From Paenibacillus glycanilyticus NBRC 16618 (GTDB lineage: Bacteria; Bacillota; Bacilli; Paenibacillales; Paenibacillaceae), in the NCBI RefSeq assembly GCF_004000805.1, contig NZ_BILY01000029.1, forward strand, positions 22,928 to 86,927: DNA of 64,000 bases. The letters are read 5' to 3'. Numbering within the stretch: the stretch's first letter is position 1; every line of letters begins with the position of its first letter. A program made the position numbers and the translations under genes. The notes beneath the pieces were generated by a model that did no database searches, was not told the DNA's origin, and saw only the letters and a program-made list of their open reading frames with translations. This document shows positions 31,445 through 39,433 of this stretch, one piece after another.

Positions 31445-32512
31445 TTACATAAGCCTTCCCGTTGTCCTTTTAAACACTTTGCGCTGTAGCTTCTTGCCGG
31501 TTTTTAACGCGCTCTTCAGCTCCTCGGTCATTTCTCTCGACAAGCTCCGGCTGGAGAGCTTACCGTTGTTGGCATATAGGCCGTCCTCATTCTGCTCCGT
31601 TGTCATTAACCGAAGCCGGAGAAAGAGCAGGAAGGCCTGCTCATATGCCGCAGCCTCCTCCGATGGCAATTGATCGTGGAGGGCAAGCGTGCGGATTCGG
31701 GACAACGTTGACGTCTCGCGGATGCCCGCTTGAACGGCCAGAAGCCGAATCGCGTTCACTAGGGGGATATAAGCGCCGTATTTGATATCCAGACTGCCGG
31801 CATCCGATCCGTATTGTTCCTTCAGCAAATGACCGAATAATCCGAGCAGCACTTTATGACGCATGGTATTGTCCAGCATTCGCCGCGTGATATTCGGATA
31901 CTCTATTACATTATTGAAATATTGATCTCTTAGCTCAAATGCGAGACGATGATCGCCGTAAACCGACCTTCCGTCCGCCAAAATCAACAAGTACCGCACA
32001 GCTTCCCAGGAAGGTTCTCCAAACCAGCCATTCAGCTTGACCTTCCATTCGGTTAACGACATGCACCATTCCGGGTTGTTGCTCAGCACATTGCCTTCGC
32101 ATAACGGATAACCGGACTGATGCAGCATCGAGACGATGATTGAGGTTAATTGCTGAAAATAAGCCGTTGTTTCCTCCGAATCGCTTGCGGAGTCTTCAAA
32201 CACAATACCGCTGTCCTGATCACTCGACAGCGTCTGTTCCAGACGTCCTCCGCTGCCGAACAATAGATACGCGTAAGGCACGGGGGGAGAACCCATCCCC
32301 AACCGTGCCATTTCCGCTTCCGCTAATATGATTGAGCGGCAGATAAGCGTATCATGCAGCTCATTTAATTGTTCGTTGAATTGTTCGACCGGACTCATCT
32401 GGAGAATACCTTTCATATGCTCGTGTACTTGATCCCGCAAATTGCGCAGTACATTCACGTTATCGGCTTTGCCGATTTGCTTCAGAAGCTGCACACGCAC
32501 CGGATCGCCCAT
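31445..32512 (-). CDS. GlnD-like putative nucleotidyltransferase (DUF294 / DUF294_C)
   Basis: A 355-residue protein. The nucleotidyltransferase motif LLFGSGGRLEQTLSSDQDSGIVF (about 82-104) has the G-S/G-G-R-x-E and D-x-D arrangement of the DUF294/GlnD family, followed by the substrate-binding helical domain (RRMLDNTMRHKVLLGLFGHLL, INAIRLLAVQAGI). Here the CBS domains common in this family are absent. The partner ammonium transporter gene lies 40 nt upstream in the same direction, suggesting a role in nitrogen signalling, but no PII (glnB/glnK) gene is present. The target is unknown. Confidence 0.82.
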   Translation of the reverse strand: MGDPVRVQLLKQIGKADNVNVLRNLRDQVHEHMKGILQMSPVEQFNEQLNELHDTLICRSIILAEAEMARLGMGSPPVPYAYLLFGSGGRLEQTLSSDQDSGIVFEDSASDSEETTAYFQQLTSIIVSMLHQSGYPLCEGNVLSNNPEWCMSLTEWKVKLNGWFGEPSWEAVRYLLILADGRSVYGDHRLAFELRDQYFNNVIEYPNITRRMLDNTMRHKVLLGLFGHLLKEQYGSDAGSLDIKYGAYIPLVNAIRLLAVQAGIRETSTLSRIRTLALHDQLPSEEAAAYEQAFLLFLRLRLMTTEQNEDGLYANNGKLSSRSLSREMTEELKSALKTGKKLQRKVFKRTTGRLM

Positions 32513-32552
32513 CCGCCGCCTCTCCCCTCAGGTCAGTCCAACAAACCTTGCC

Positions 32553-33911
32553 TTAACCTTGGATGCCTTGACCTTTTTTAAGTTGCTCAGGATAACCATA
32601 AGCGCCGTGCTCACTCAGGTCAAGACCGATAATTTCTTGCTCTTCCGTTACGCGGAAGCCGATTGCTACTTTAATGAGGAAAAGAACCAAGAACGATGCT
32701 GCAAGGACAAACACTCCGCATACCAGAACCGACAGCGCCTGAACGCCCAATTGGTGCCAGCTGCCTGTATCGATCAGACCGCCTTGACCAACGCCAACTT
32801 TTGCAGCCAATTCGTCCGTTGCGAAAATACCGTTAGCCAGCGTACCCCAGATACCTGCGGCGCCATGCACCGACATCGCATAGATCGGATCGTCGACTTT
32901 GATTTTCTCGAAGAATTTCGCGCTGTAGAATACAAGCACGCCTGCTACCAAACCGATAACAACGGCAGCCCAAGGCTCTACGAATGCGCAAGAAGCCGTA
33001 ATGGCAACCAGACCGGCAAGAGTACCGTTCAGCATAGTCGTAATGTCGGCTTTGCCATTAACCGCCCATGAGATCAGAAGAGCCGCAACGGCGCCGGCGC
33101 CGGCGCCCAGCATAGTAGTAAAGCCTACATAACCAAAGAAGCCATCGCCGATTGCAAGAGTAGAACCAGCATTAAAGCCGAACCAGCCAACCCACAGCAG
33201 CAATACGGAAAGTGCAGTAAACACTTGGTTGTGACCGGAAATTTCATTAGCGGAACCGTCTTTGTTAAATTTGCCGATACGAGGTTTCAACAGAACAGTT
33301 GCCGCGAATGCCGCAAGCGCGCCTGATAAGTGAACAACGGTAGAACCCGCGAAATCTTGCGCGCCGTCTTTTGCAAGCCAGCCGCCGCCCCAGATCCAGT
33401 GAGCCACGATTGGATAAATAACGCCAACGAAAACAATAGTAAAGATAAAGTAAGAGGACAATTTAGCTCGTTCCGCGAAGCCGCCCCATGCGATGGACAA
33501 CGATACAGCAGCGAAAGCCAATTGGAACAGGAAGAACAAGGTAGTAGGAAGACCGTCATCTACGCTAATAATAGAAGGATCAAACAGGAAATCGCCGAAT
33601 CCGATAAATCCGTTAATCGAGCTGTCGGCGCCAAATGCGAAGCCGTAACCAACCGCCCAGTAAATCAATGCCGCAAGTCCTGCCGTGAAAATCGTTTTGC
33701 CGGCAACGTGGCCAGCGTTTTTCATTCGGGTGGAGCCTGTTTCTAAAAGGATAAAACCGCCTTGCATGAGCAATACGAGCACGAAGGCTACCATTACCCA
33801 CAGCGAGTTAATTCCCATGTTAAGTGTTCCTGCCGTTGGGTCATCGGCAAACGCCATAGCCGGGAACACCAAGCATAACGCAGCTAAAGTTAACACCATT
33901 TTCTTAATCAA
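32553..33911 (-). CDS. amtB: Ammonium transporter
   Basis: A 452-residue Amt/Rh protein: N-terminal signal-like helix (MVLTLAALCLVFPAMAFA), then eleven helices. Amt hallmarks are the GGFILLETGSTRMKNAGHVAGK loop, VHLSGALAAFAA (first pore His) and YAMSVHGAAGIWGTLANG (second pore His), with DLSEHGAYGYPE in the C-tail. It conducts ammonium at low concentration. The start is TTG 33911 with AAGGGAG 8 nt upstream; GTG 33920 would abut the ribosome site. It is controlled by a sigma-A promoter flanked by two GlnR-type boxes and is followed by the GlnD-like gene rather than glnK. Confidence 0.93.
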   Translation of the reverse strand: MIKKMVLTLAALCLVFPAMAFADDPTAGTLNMGINSLWVMVAFVLVLLMQGGFILLETGSTRMKNAGHVAGKTIFTAGLAALIYWAVGYGFAFGADSSINGFIGFGDFLFDPSIISVDDGLPTTLFFLFQLAFAAVSLSIAWGGFAERAKLSSYFIFTIVFVGVIYPIVAHWIWGGGWLAKDGAQDFAGSTVVHLSGALAAFAATVLLKPRIGKFNKDGSANEISGHNQVFTALSVLLLWVGWFGFNAGSTLAIGDGFFGYVGFTTMLGAGAGAVAALLISWAVNGKADITTMLNGTLAGLVAITASCAFVEPWAAVVIGLVAGVLVFYSAKFFEKIKVDDPIYAMSVHGAAGIWGTLANGIFATDELAAKVGVGQGGLIDTGSWHQLGVQALSVLVCGVFVLAASFLVLFLIKVAIGFRVTEEQEIIGLDLSEHGAYGYPEQLKKGQGIQG

Positions 33912-33928
33912 TACGACCACTCCCTTAA

Positions 33929-33945
33929 TGTGATGTTTACTAACA
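33929..33945. promoter_or_regulatory. GlnR-type box, promoter-downstream site of amtB
   Basis: TGTGA-TGTTTAC-TAACA, an exact TGTNA-N7-TNACA, centred about +24 from the predicted start and 18 bp before the start codon. Position suits repression. Confidence 0.7.
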
Positions 33946-33966
33946 TGTTAGGAAAGACTTAATGTC

Positions 33967-33995
33967 ATTATAGTCAGGAACACCTAATTTGACAA
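33967..33995 (-). promoter_or_regulatory. Sigma-A promoter of amtB
   Basis: Minus strand TTGTCA (33995-33990), 17-nt spacer, consensus TATAAT (33972-33967). Confidence 0.78.
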
Positions 33996-34028
33996 TATAT
34001 ATTCTTGTAAAATAGAAAAAAAATCTAA

Positions 34029-34050
34029 CGTTCGTGTCTCAAAACGAACG
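34029..34050. repeat. Inverted repeat upstream of amtB
   Basis: CGTTCG (34029-34034) and CGAACG (34045-34050) around a 10-nt loop. It lies between the distal GlnR-type box and the promoter; role unknown. Confidence 0.4.
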
Positions 34051-34053
34051 GAA

Positions 34054-34070
34054 TGTTAAGTTTTTTCACA
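34054..34070. promoter_or_regulatory. GlnR-type box, distal upstream site of amtB
   Basis: TGTTA-AGTTTTT-TCACA, an exact TGTNA-N7-TNACA, centred about 100 bp upstream of the predicted start. Position suits activation by looping or control of the divergent gene. Confidence 0.65.
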
Positions 34071-34191
34071 AATCCTCTAGGGAATTGGTTCTAGAGCCTA
34101 TCCATTCTTCGCATTTTGAATCTACGACTTTGGAATCAGAAACTACGAACTTTCATTAAAGAGGCGAAATTTGTACATTCATGTAACACGT

Positions 34192-34221
34192 TTGACTGTA
34201 CGGTTAGTTTCCGATTATGAT
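34192..34221 (+). promoter_or_regulatory. Promoter of the MerR-type regulator
   Basis: TTGACT (34192-34197), 18-nt spacer, TATGAT (34216-34221), 34 nt before the apparent start. Confidence 0.6.
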
Positions 34222-34254
34222 TAGGGGACAGTATTATAGAAAGAAGGTGGAGAG

Positions 34255-34695
34255 ATTGGGGATACGAAGCTTTATCGTATAGGCGAGCTCGCGAAGCTAG
34301 CGGGTGTCAGCCCTCGGACAATTGATTATTACACCTCAATGGGCCTGCTAGAACCGTCGGAACGTTCCGCCAAAAATTATCGCTTGTACCATGATGAAAC
34401 TTTAGTCCGTCTCAAACGTATCGAACAAATGAAGAACGAAAAATATACGCTAGACGAAATCAAGGAAGCTTTGGACGGCTGGAGCAAGGTTACGCCGGAG
34501 GAGCAAGTGTCTCAGAAGCTGACAGACCTTCAGCATCATCTATCCCAGCTGGAACGAGAAGTAAAAGAGCTGGAGCCGGTGATCAAACAGCTTAAGCCGA
34601 GACAAGCAAACCGGCTGTACACCCGCTTGATGCCGCAAACCGCGGCTTGCATCGAGGCGTTAATGCTTCTCATTAACAAGGGACCATTTATGTAA
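34255..34695 (+). CDS. MerR-family regulator with apparent ATT start codon
   Basis: The first ATG in frame (34339) would delete half of the DNA-binding domain. Reading upstream in the same frame gives GDTKLYRIGELAKLAGVSPR followed by TIDYYTSMGLLEP, a complete MerR winged HTH, bounded by an in-frame TAG at 34237. Between that stop and the HTH the only start-like codon is ATT at 34255, preceded by AAGGTGG. The 146-residue product continues with a long coiled-coil (EEQVSQKLTDLQHHLSQLEREVKELEPVI) and no metal-binding cysteine cluster near the end. The zinc peptidase gene follows 52 nt later in the same direction. An alternative is a sequencing error near 34250. Confidence 0.75.
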   Translation: MGDTKLYRIGELAKLAGVSPRTIDYYTSMGLLEPSERSAKNYRLYHDETLVRLKRIEQMKNEKYTLDEIKEALDGWSKVTPEEQVSQKLTDLQHHLSQLEREVKELEPVIKQLKPRQANRLYTRLMPQTAACIEALMLLINKGPFM

Positions 34696-34747
34696 GGATA
34701 TGTCCCATCGATGCAATCCTTGACCACTCTGATGGAGGTATGATCAC

Positions 34748-35434
34748 ATGTTTTTTCACCCTATGGACTTCCTTATCCTAATCGCCTTTGGTTTATCCAT
34801 TTGGGCGCAGTTCCGGGTAAAAGGAACGTTCAACCGTTGGGCCGGCGTACAAACCGCGTACGGATTGACCGGTTACCAGGCTGCAAGACGCATGCTGGAC
34901 GCTAACGGCTTGCATGACGTACCTATTGAACCCGTACGCGGTACCTTGTCGGACCACTACGATCCGATCCACCGCGTTGTCAGATTATCCGAGCCGGTCT
35001 ACTATGAAAGCTCGATTTCCGCCGTTGCGGTTGCCTGCCACGAGGTTGGCCACGCGATCCAGCACAAAGTTCATTACCCGATGCTGGTGCTTCGCCACCG
35101 GATATTCCCGGTCGTTAACATCGCATCCGGCATTGCACCGTTCCTGCTCATCGCCGGTTTCCTGTTCCACGCAATGAACCTTGTAGGACTAGGCATCATC
35201 TTCTTCTCCGTTGCCGTTGCCTTCCAGGTGATCACGTTGCCGGTCGAGTTCAACGCAAGCAACCGGGCACGCGATTTAATGGTAGCTGAAGGCTTTATTA
35301 CAAACGAAGAAGAACGTGGCGTAGCCAAAGTACTTAACGCAGCTGCACTCACTTACGTGGCGGCAGCACTGATCTCTTTGCTGGAGCTGGTTAAGTACAT
35401 TATGATCTTCACCTCTTCGAACAATGATGACTAA
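34748..35434 (+). CDS. yugP: YugP-type membrane zinc metallopeptidase
   Basis: A 228-residue integral membrane protein. N-terminal helix (MDFLILIAFGLSIWAQF), zinc motif HEVGH (His98, Glu99, His102; AVACHEVGHAIQH), three further helices, and the conserved LPVEFNASNRARDLM block that supplies the third ligand. Family role unknown; it is assumed to cleave membrane-proximal substrates. GGAGG lies 9 nt before the ATG. It probably forms an operon with the preceding MerR regulator. Confidence 0.9.
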   Translation: MFFHPMDFLILIAFGLSIWAQFRVKGTFNRWAGVQTAYGLTGYQAARRMLDANGLHDVPIEPVRGTLSDHYDPIHRVVRLSEPVYYESSISAVAVACHEVGHAIQHKVHYPMLVLRHRIFPVVNIASGIAPFLLIAGFLFHAMNLVGLGIIFFSVAVAFQVITLPVEFNASNRARDLMVAEGFITNEEERGVAKVLNAAALTYVAAALISLLELVKYIMIFTSSNNDD

Positions 35435-35442
35435 CCAATAAC

Positions 35443-35489
35443 AAAAGGGCTGCCCCAATCGTCACGATGACGATGGGACAGCCCTTTTT
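35443..35489. terminator. Bidirectional terminator
   Basis: AAAGGGCTG pairs with CAGCCCTTT and the inner ATCGTC with GACGAT; five T follow. It separates the convergent yugP and LysR genes. Confidence 0.82.
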
Positions 35490-35496
35490 CTATCGT

Positions 35497-36414
35497 TTAT
35501 TTCTCTTTGTTCCCTTGTTTCCCTTCAAGCTCGTTAAAGTATCTCAGCAGGAAGCCATGGAATACTTTTGCCACTAGCGGCATCTTCTCGTTAGAGCGAT
35601 GAATGATGCCGATATTCCGAGTGACATTGGGAGTTCTTACGCGAACCTTCGCCGATTGCAGCACACCCGCATGATACAAGGCCATCTCCGGCAGCAGACT
35701 TACCCCCATACCGGCCGCAACCAGACCTCGGATGGTCTCGGTCTCTTCCCCTTCAAAGCCGATCTTCGGGGTAAATCCGGCCTCCTGGCAGGCTTCCCAT
35801 ACGATTGGCCGAAGCGAGTACCCTTCACTGAACATTACAAACGTATCTTCCTTCAGTTGAATAAGGTCGATCTCCTGCTCTCCGGCAAGCGGATGATTCG
35901 GTGGCAGGATAGCAAACAGTTCTTCCGTAAGCAGAACTTCGCCGCAAACCTGCTCGTGCTCATCCGGAAAAGGCGAGATAAAAGCGAGGTCAATCTCGCC
36001 TTTTACCATATCCCGAATCAAGGACGGGTACATCCCCTGACGGAATCGAAATTTGACATTAGGATGAAGCTTGCGGAAGGCTGCGACAACCTGGGGAACA
36101 ACAGACACCCCGAGACTATGCGGAAAGCCTAGCCGGATTTCCCCTTTCTCCGGATCCATAAACTCGTGAATTTCCACGACTGCCCTCTCCAGATCGTCAA
36201 GGATCACTTCCGCGCGTTTAAGAAACAGCTGACCTACCGGCGTCAGCTGCAGGTTGCGCCCTTTCTGCAGGAACAGCTTCACACCCAGCTCTTCCTCGAG
36301 CTGATGGATTTGACGGCTGACCGCAGATTGCGCAACATGCAGCTCTTCGGCCGCTTGCGTCACATGTTCTTTTTTGGCAACCTTCACAAAATAATAAAGC
36401 TGTCGTAGTTCCAT
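35497..36414 (-). CDS. LysR-family regulator, GltC-like
   Basis: A 305-residue protein. The HTH is MELRQLYYFVKVAKKEHVTQAAEELHVAQSAVSRQIHQLEEELGVKLF, and the effector domain contains GEIRLGFPHSLGVSVVPQVVAAFRKLHPNVKFRFRQG, DLAFISPFP and LVAAGMGVSLLPE. From memory the sequence tracks B. subtilis GltC closely over its length (activator of glutamate synthase gltAB), but gltAB is not adjacent, so the target is uncertain. GGAG lies 5 nt before the ATG. Confidence 0.87.
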   Translation of the reverse strand: MELRQLYYFVKVAKKEHVTQAAEELHVAQSAVSRQIHQLEEELGVKLFLQKGRNLQLTPVGQLFLKRAEVILDDLERAVVEIHEFMDPEKGEIRLGFPHSLGVSVVPQVVAAFRKLHPNVKFRFRQGMYPSLIRDMVKGEIDLAFISPFPDEHEQVCGEVLLTEELFAILPPNHPLAGEQEIDLIQLKEDTFVMFSEGYSLRPIVWEACQEAGFTPKIGFEGEETETIRGLVAAGMGVSLLPEMALYHAGVLQSAKVRVRTPNVTRNIGIIHRSNEKMPLVAKVFHGFLLRYFNELEGKQGNKEK

Positions 36415-36446
36415 AATGTCTCCAATCTCTCCCGTACATCCTGATT

Positions 36447-37094
36447 CTAATACACGCGCCGTCTCTTCGTCATCGCGCGGTCCAATAAGCCGTAAAGCAA
36501 AAATCCTGCAACTCCGCCCCCAACATGCCCAAGCAGGCTTACGCTAGGCACGATAACCGAGAAGACCAGACCAAAGCCAAGAATCATATATACCGTTTTT
36601 CTTGAACCTTGGTCCAGCCATGCCTTGCGGAAGATCGCGATATAGAGAAACGCTCCAAACACCCCGTAGATCGCTCCCGAAGCTCCGGTGGACAAATAAA
36701 TTGTCCGGTCATCCCCAAACAGACCATGGACCGCTCCGGTTACCAAATTCGCGATAATTCCGCATAAGAGATAAAACACGGCGTATTTCGCCGGCTTCAA
36801 TAACCGCTCCAGAGGCGGAGCAAATACAAGAATCGAAAACATATTAAAGAAAATATGTTGAAAGCTTGAATGCATAAACATCGAGGTTATGATCCGCCAA
36901 GGTTCATGAAGTCCGTACGGATTATCCGGCATATAGCTGACAAACCCGCCTGACCGCATTAAATGATAATTGTCGTTAATATCCCCCGTCACGGCGATTG
37001 CAATAAAATAAATGAGATTAAGCGCAATGATCACGGAAGTAACCGGATAGGCGCGCAAATAACCCCGAAAGCTTTCGTATCTTAAAAAAATCAT
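36447..37094 (-). CDS. Rhomboid-family intramembrane serine protease
   Basis: A 215-residue, six-helix membrane protein. Catalytic dyad Ser139 in STGASGAIYGVFGAFL and His190 in LLGHVGGGVAGFLLYGLLDR; the oxyanion-side block is WRIITSMFMHSSFQHIFFNMFSILVFAPPLE. Rhomboids cleave single-pass membrane proteins near the membrane surface. It lacks the tetratricopeptide repeats of B. subtilis GluP. It lies 32 nt from the LysR gene but reads in the same direction toward it, so co-transcription is possible. Confidence 0.9.
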   Translation of the reverse strand: MIFLRYESFRGYLRAYPVTSVIIALNLIYFIAIAVTGDINDNYHLMRSGGFVSYMPDNPYGLHEPWRIITSMFMHSSFQHIFFNMFSILVFAPPLERLLKPAKYAVFYLLCGIIANLVTGAVHGLFGDDRTIYLSTGASGAIYGVFGAFLYIAIFRKAWLDQGSRKTVYMILGFGLVFSVIVPSVSLLGHVGGGVAGFLLYGLLDRAMTKRRRVY

Positions 37095-37117
37095 TACGTA
37101 TCACTCCTTCCAACCAT

Positions 37118-37147
37118 TGGACAACCCCGATTCATAAAGCTTATAAT
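37118..37147 (+). promoter_or_regulatory. Promoter of tpx
   Basis: TGGACA (37118-37123), 18-nt spacer, TATAAT (37142-37147). Confidence 0.6.
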
Positions 37148-37193
37148 AAAACCTGTTACAAACCCTAAACGTGAGAAGGAGGACATATCCATT

Positions 37194-37712
37194 ATGTCAC
37201 AAGAACGCACTGGCGTTGCCGCATTTAAAGGCAATCCTATTACATTAATCGGACCGGAAGTAAAAGTGGGAGATCAAGCTCCTGATTTCACCGTCAACAA
37301 ATCGCTTGTCGACTCCGTATCCTTGAAAGATTTCGCAGGTAAAGTAAAATTGATCAGCGTTGTTCCTTCGATCGATACAGGCGTATGCGATGCGCAAACC
37401 CGCCGTTTCAACGAAGAAGCCGCTTCGCTGGGCGATAACGTAATCGTGCTGACAGTAAGCGTCGATACTCCATTCGCGCAATCCCGCTGGTGCGGTGCGG
37501 CAGGCGTAGATAAAGTCGTTATGCTGTCGGACTTCAAATCGCATGACTTTGGCCAAGCTTACGGCGTATACATAAAAGAATTCGGTCTTGATATGCGCTC
37601 CATCTTCGTCATCGACGCAAACGATAAAGTACAATACGTCGAATATCTGTCCGAAATGACGGAACATCCTAACTACGAGCAAGCGATTAACGCGGTTAAA
37701 GCTCTCGTATAA
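37194..37712 (+). CDS. tpx: Thiol peroxidase (2-Cys peroxiredoxin, Tpx)
   Basis: A 172-residue peroxiredoxin. Peroxidatic Cys65 in VPSIDTGVCDAQTRRFNEE, resolving Cys100 in QSRWCGAAG, and the GPEVKVGDQAPDF N-terminus; length and cysteine spacing are typical of Tpx. It reduces hydrogen and alkyl peroxides using thioredoxin in the cytoplasm. GGAGG lies about 11 nt before the ATG. Monocistronic. Confidence 0.95.
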   Translation: MSQERTGVAAFKGNPITLIGPEVKVGDQAPDFTVNKSLVDSVSLKDFAGKVKLISVVPSIDTGVCDAQTRRFNEEAASLGDNVIVLTVSVDTPFAQSRWCGAAGVDKVVMLSDFKSHDFGQAYGVYIKEFGLDMRSIFVIDANDKVQYVEYLSEMTEHPNYEQAINAVKALV

Positions 37713-37720
37713 TTTACGCG

Positions 37721-37765
37721 TAAATAAAGCGAGTGAAGGCTTACCTTCCTCGCTTTTTTATTTAT
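37721..37765 (+). terminator. Terminator after tpx
   Basis: AAGCGAG-TG-AAGG pairs with CCTT-C-CTCGCTT, then six T. Confidence 0.8.
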
Positions 37766-37779
37766 TATGTGATTCCTTC

Positions 37780-38163
37780 TTATGCCTTGAATGCAGCAAG
37801 CTTCTTGTCCAGCGTCCGGTAAATATCAAGAATAACCCGGTAATTGGAACCAAGATCGCCTAACGAGCCTTTGGAAGCGGAATAAATATCAACTGCCGAG
37901 GTAACAGGATTCACGCTAATAACGGTAACCGTTATATCCATTGTACGTCCCGTCATCGTACGTTTCTCCAGGACAATCTCCCCAACTGACTTCACTTCGT
38001 GGAGCAGCTTGTAGCCCTGCATCTTCTTCAGGGTGGACACGACTTCCTCCCATGCCTTTTCCTTCGAAAGCTTGTAGATATGTGATTTGAGCAGTGGGTC
38101 TTTAGCTTTATCGCCCGTCGCTTCGTGACTGCGAAGCAGTCCGATTAGAGTGCGCTTCAACAA
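37780..38163 (-). CDS. DUF1499-family protein
   Basis: A 127-residue cytosolic protein. The C-terminal half (TMDITVTVISVNPVTSAVDIYSASKGSLGDLGSNYRVILDIYRTLDKKL) matches the DUF1499 pattern of a beta-sheet followed by a DLG-x-N-x-x-R-I element. Function unknown. The start is TTG 38163 with GGGGGAG 7 nt upstream. Confidence 0.72.
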   Translation of the reverse strand: MLKRTLIGLLRSHEATGDKAKDPLLKSHIYKLSKEKAWEEVVSTLKKMQGYKLLHEVKSVGEIVLEKRTMTGRTMDITVTVISVNPVTSAVDIYSASKGSLGDLGSNYRVILDIYRTLDKKLAAFKA

Positions 38164-38255
38164 CGATGATCTCCCCCTCTAGCATCTATGTACATCAATA
38201 TAATTGTAGCATGTTTATATGTATGAAAAAAGTCCATAAACCTGTTTCAACATAC

Positions 38256-38300
38256 AAAAGCAGTTCCTTGATCATCCGGTGAGGATAACCAAGGAACTGC
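38256..38300 (-). terminator. Terminator-like hairpin between the 6S candidate and the DUF1499 gene
   Basis: GCAGTTCCTTG (38260-38270) pairs perfectly with CAAGGAACTGC (38290-38300); on the minus strand TTTTG follows. Confidence 0.55.
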
Positions 38301-38319
38301 CGGTCACTATAATGGCAAG

Positions 38320-38501
38320 AAAAAACCCGCGAATGCCGTCCGACTTACATGCTTCTGAACCCGCTCTCGCAGGTGGGTGTCCGCAGAAACGTTTTTGAGA
38401 TCCCCTTTAGGGGGCTTGTCAGCCGCGTTTCAATGTTGGTCTCCCTAGAAACAGCCATTGGTTCAAAACAACGAAAAGCCGAAACGAACATCGCAGGATG
38501 T
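38320..38501 (-). ncRNA. ssrS: Probable 6S RNA
   Basis: The minus strand carries a non-coding transcript unit of about 182 nt. A promoter TTTACT-17-TATAAT (-10 at 38513-38508) sets the 5' end near 38501, and a T run at about 38325-38320 sets the 3' end. The ends pair (CCTGCGA-TG with CA-TTCGCGG), closing one long stem, and the 3' half contains CGGACACCCACCT followed by GCGAGAGCGGGTTC, the block I recall as most conserved in 6S RNAs; GAACCAATG occurs in the 5' half. 6S RNA mimics an open promoter and sequesters sigma-A RNA polymerase in stationary phase. Identification is by eye only. Confidence 0.68.
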
Positions 38502-38553
38502 ATTGCTATTATAGACGTAAATCCGGCAAAAGTAAACTTCGCATTGCTTGCAA

Positions 38554-39339
38554 TTACTGGTTCCTGTCTCTCTCCGAATCCGTAAGCTCCGCAAGCTCGT
38601 TTTCCTGCGCTTCCGCTGCCTTCTTCTTTTCGTTCTCCATCTGATCTTGAAGCTTGCGGTAGATCAAGTGGAAATTCCAGAAGGAAAGATAAGCGATTAC
38701 GCTACCCATGAAAAACGGAATAAGGAACGTATACTGCGTACTGAAGTACATAACCGCTGCGGCCATAATCGCCGTCGAGAACGAACGGATCGGACGTCCG
38801 ATCGTAATCAGAATCGCGTTCTTCAGCAATTGAAACGTTTTCATATGATAGTGCACAAGCATCGAGAAGAAGTTGAATAAGGAAACAACGAGAAGCAGGC
38901 AGATCGCCAGGTACAAATAGGAGAACAAATTGAACTTATCCTGGTAAACAATAAAATCAATAATCATGATGCCAAGAATAAGCGAATAGAAAATGCCGCC
39001 AATCATACTTTGCAAATAGTTCTCTTTGTAACCGCGAAAGAACGTTTTGAACATAGGTACATCGACTTCGCCCATCACCCATTTGCGTGCAATCGTAAAC
39101 ATGGCTGCCGTAGCCGGGAACAGGGTGAATGGCGCAATAACCGCCATCATAATTAATGTAGCATACACCTGACTGGTAATCGCAGAATCAGATGTATTCG
39201 CCGGGGCTGCAAGAAGTCCGCTCCAAGCGATAAATACAAACGGAATCGAACATACCAGCCATAAGATGTTAATGACCGCCAGACGCATTATCCATTCGGA
39301 AATCCGATACAAACCGCCAACAAGGCCTTTTGGTTCCAT
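38554..39339 (-). CDS. YesL-family (DUF624) membrane protein
   Basis: A 261-residue protein with five or six helices; the opening LYRISEWIMRLAVINILWLVCSIP and the PATAAMFTIARKWVMGEVDVPMFKTFFRGYKENYLQS block are typical of YesL/DUF624. A charged coiled tail (MENEKKKAAEAQENELAELTDSERD) ends the protein. Family members often accompany carbohydrate ABC transporters; none is present here. Function unknown. The gene lies between a helicase terminator and the 6S RNA candidate. Confidence 0.82.
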   Translation of the reverse strand: MEPKGLVGGLYRISEWIMRLAVINILWLVCSIPFVFIAWSGLLAAPANTSDSAITSQVYATLIMMAVIAPFTLFPATAAMFTIARKWVMGEVDVPMFKTFFRGYKENYLQSMIGGIFYSLILGIMIIDFIVYQDKFNLFSYLYLAICLLLVVSLFNFFSMLVHYHMKTFQLLKNAILITIGRPIRSFSTAIMAAAVMYFSTQYTFLIPFFMGSVIAYLSFWNFHLIYRKLQDQMENEKKKAAEAQENELAELTDSERDRNQ

Positions 39340-39372
39340 TTGATTCGCCCCTACCCTAATAGAATGATTATG

Positions 39373-39419
39373 AAAAAAAGGGAAAGCCCGGATGCCCGTT
39401 TAGGCATCACGGACTTCCC
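39373..39419 (-). terminator. Terminator of the CshA helicase gene
   Basis: Minus strand GGGAAGTCCGTGATGCC pairs imperfectly with GGCATCCGGGCTTTCCC, then seven T. Confidence 0.75.
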
Positions 39420-39433
39420 CTGATCTACATACC

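Noticed and set aside
37142..37160. PerR box at the tpx promoter
   Set aside because: Only one half-site (TTATAAT) is present; the palindrome TTATAAT-N-ATTATAA is not completed.
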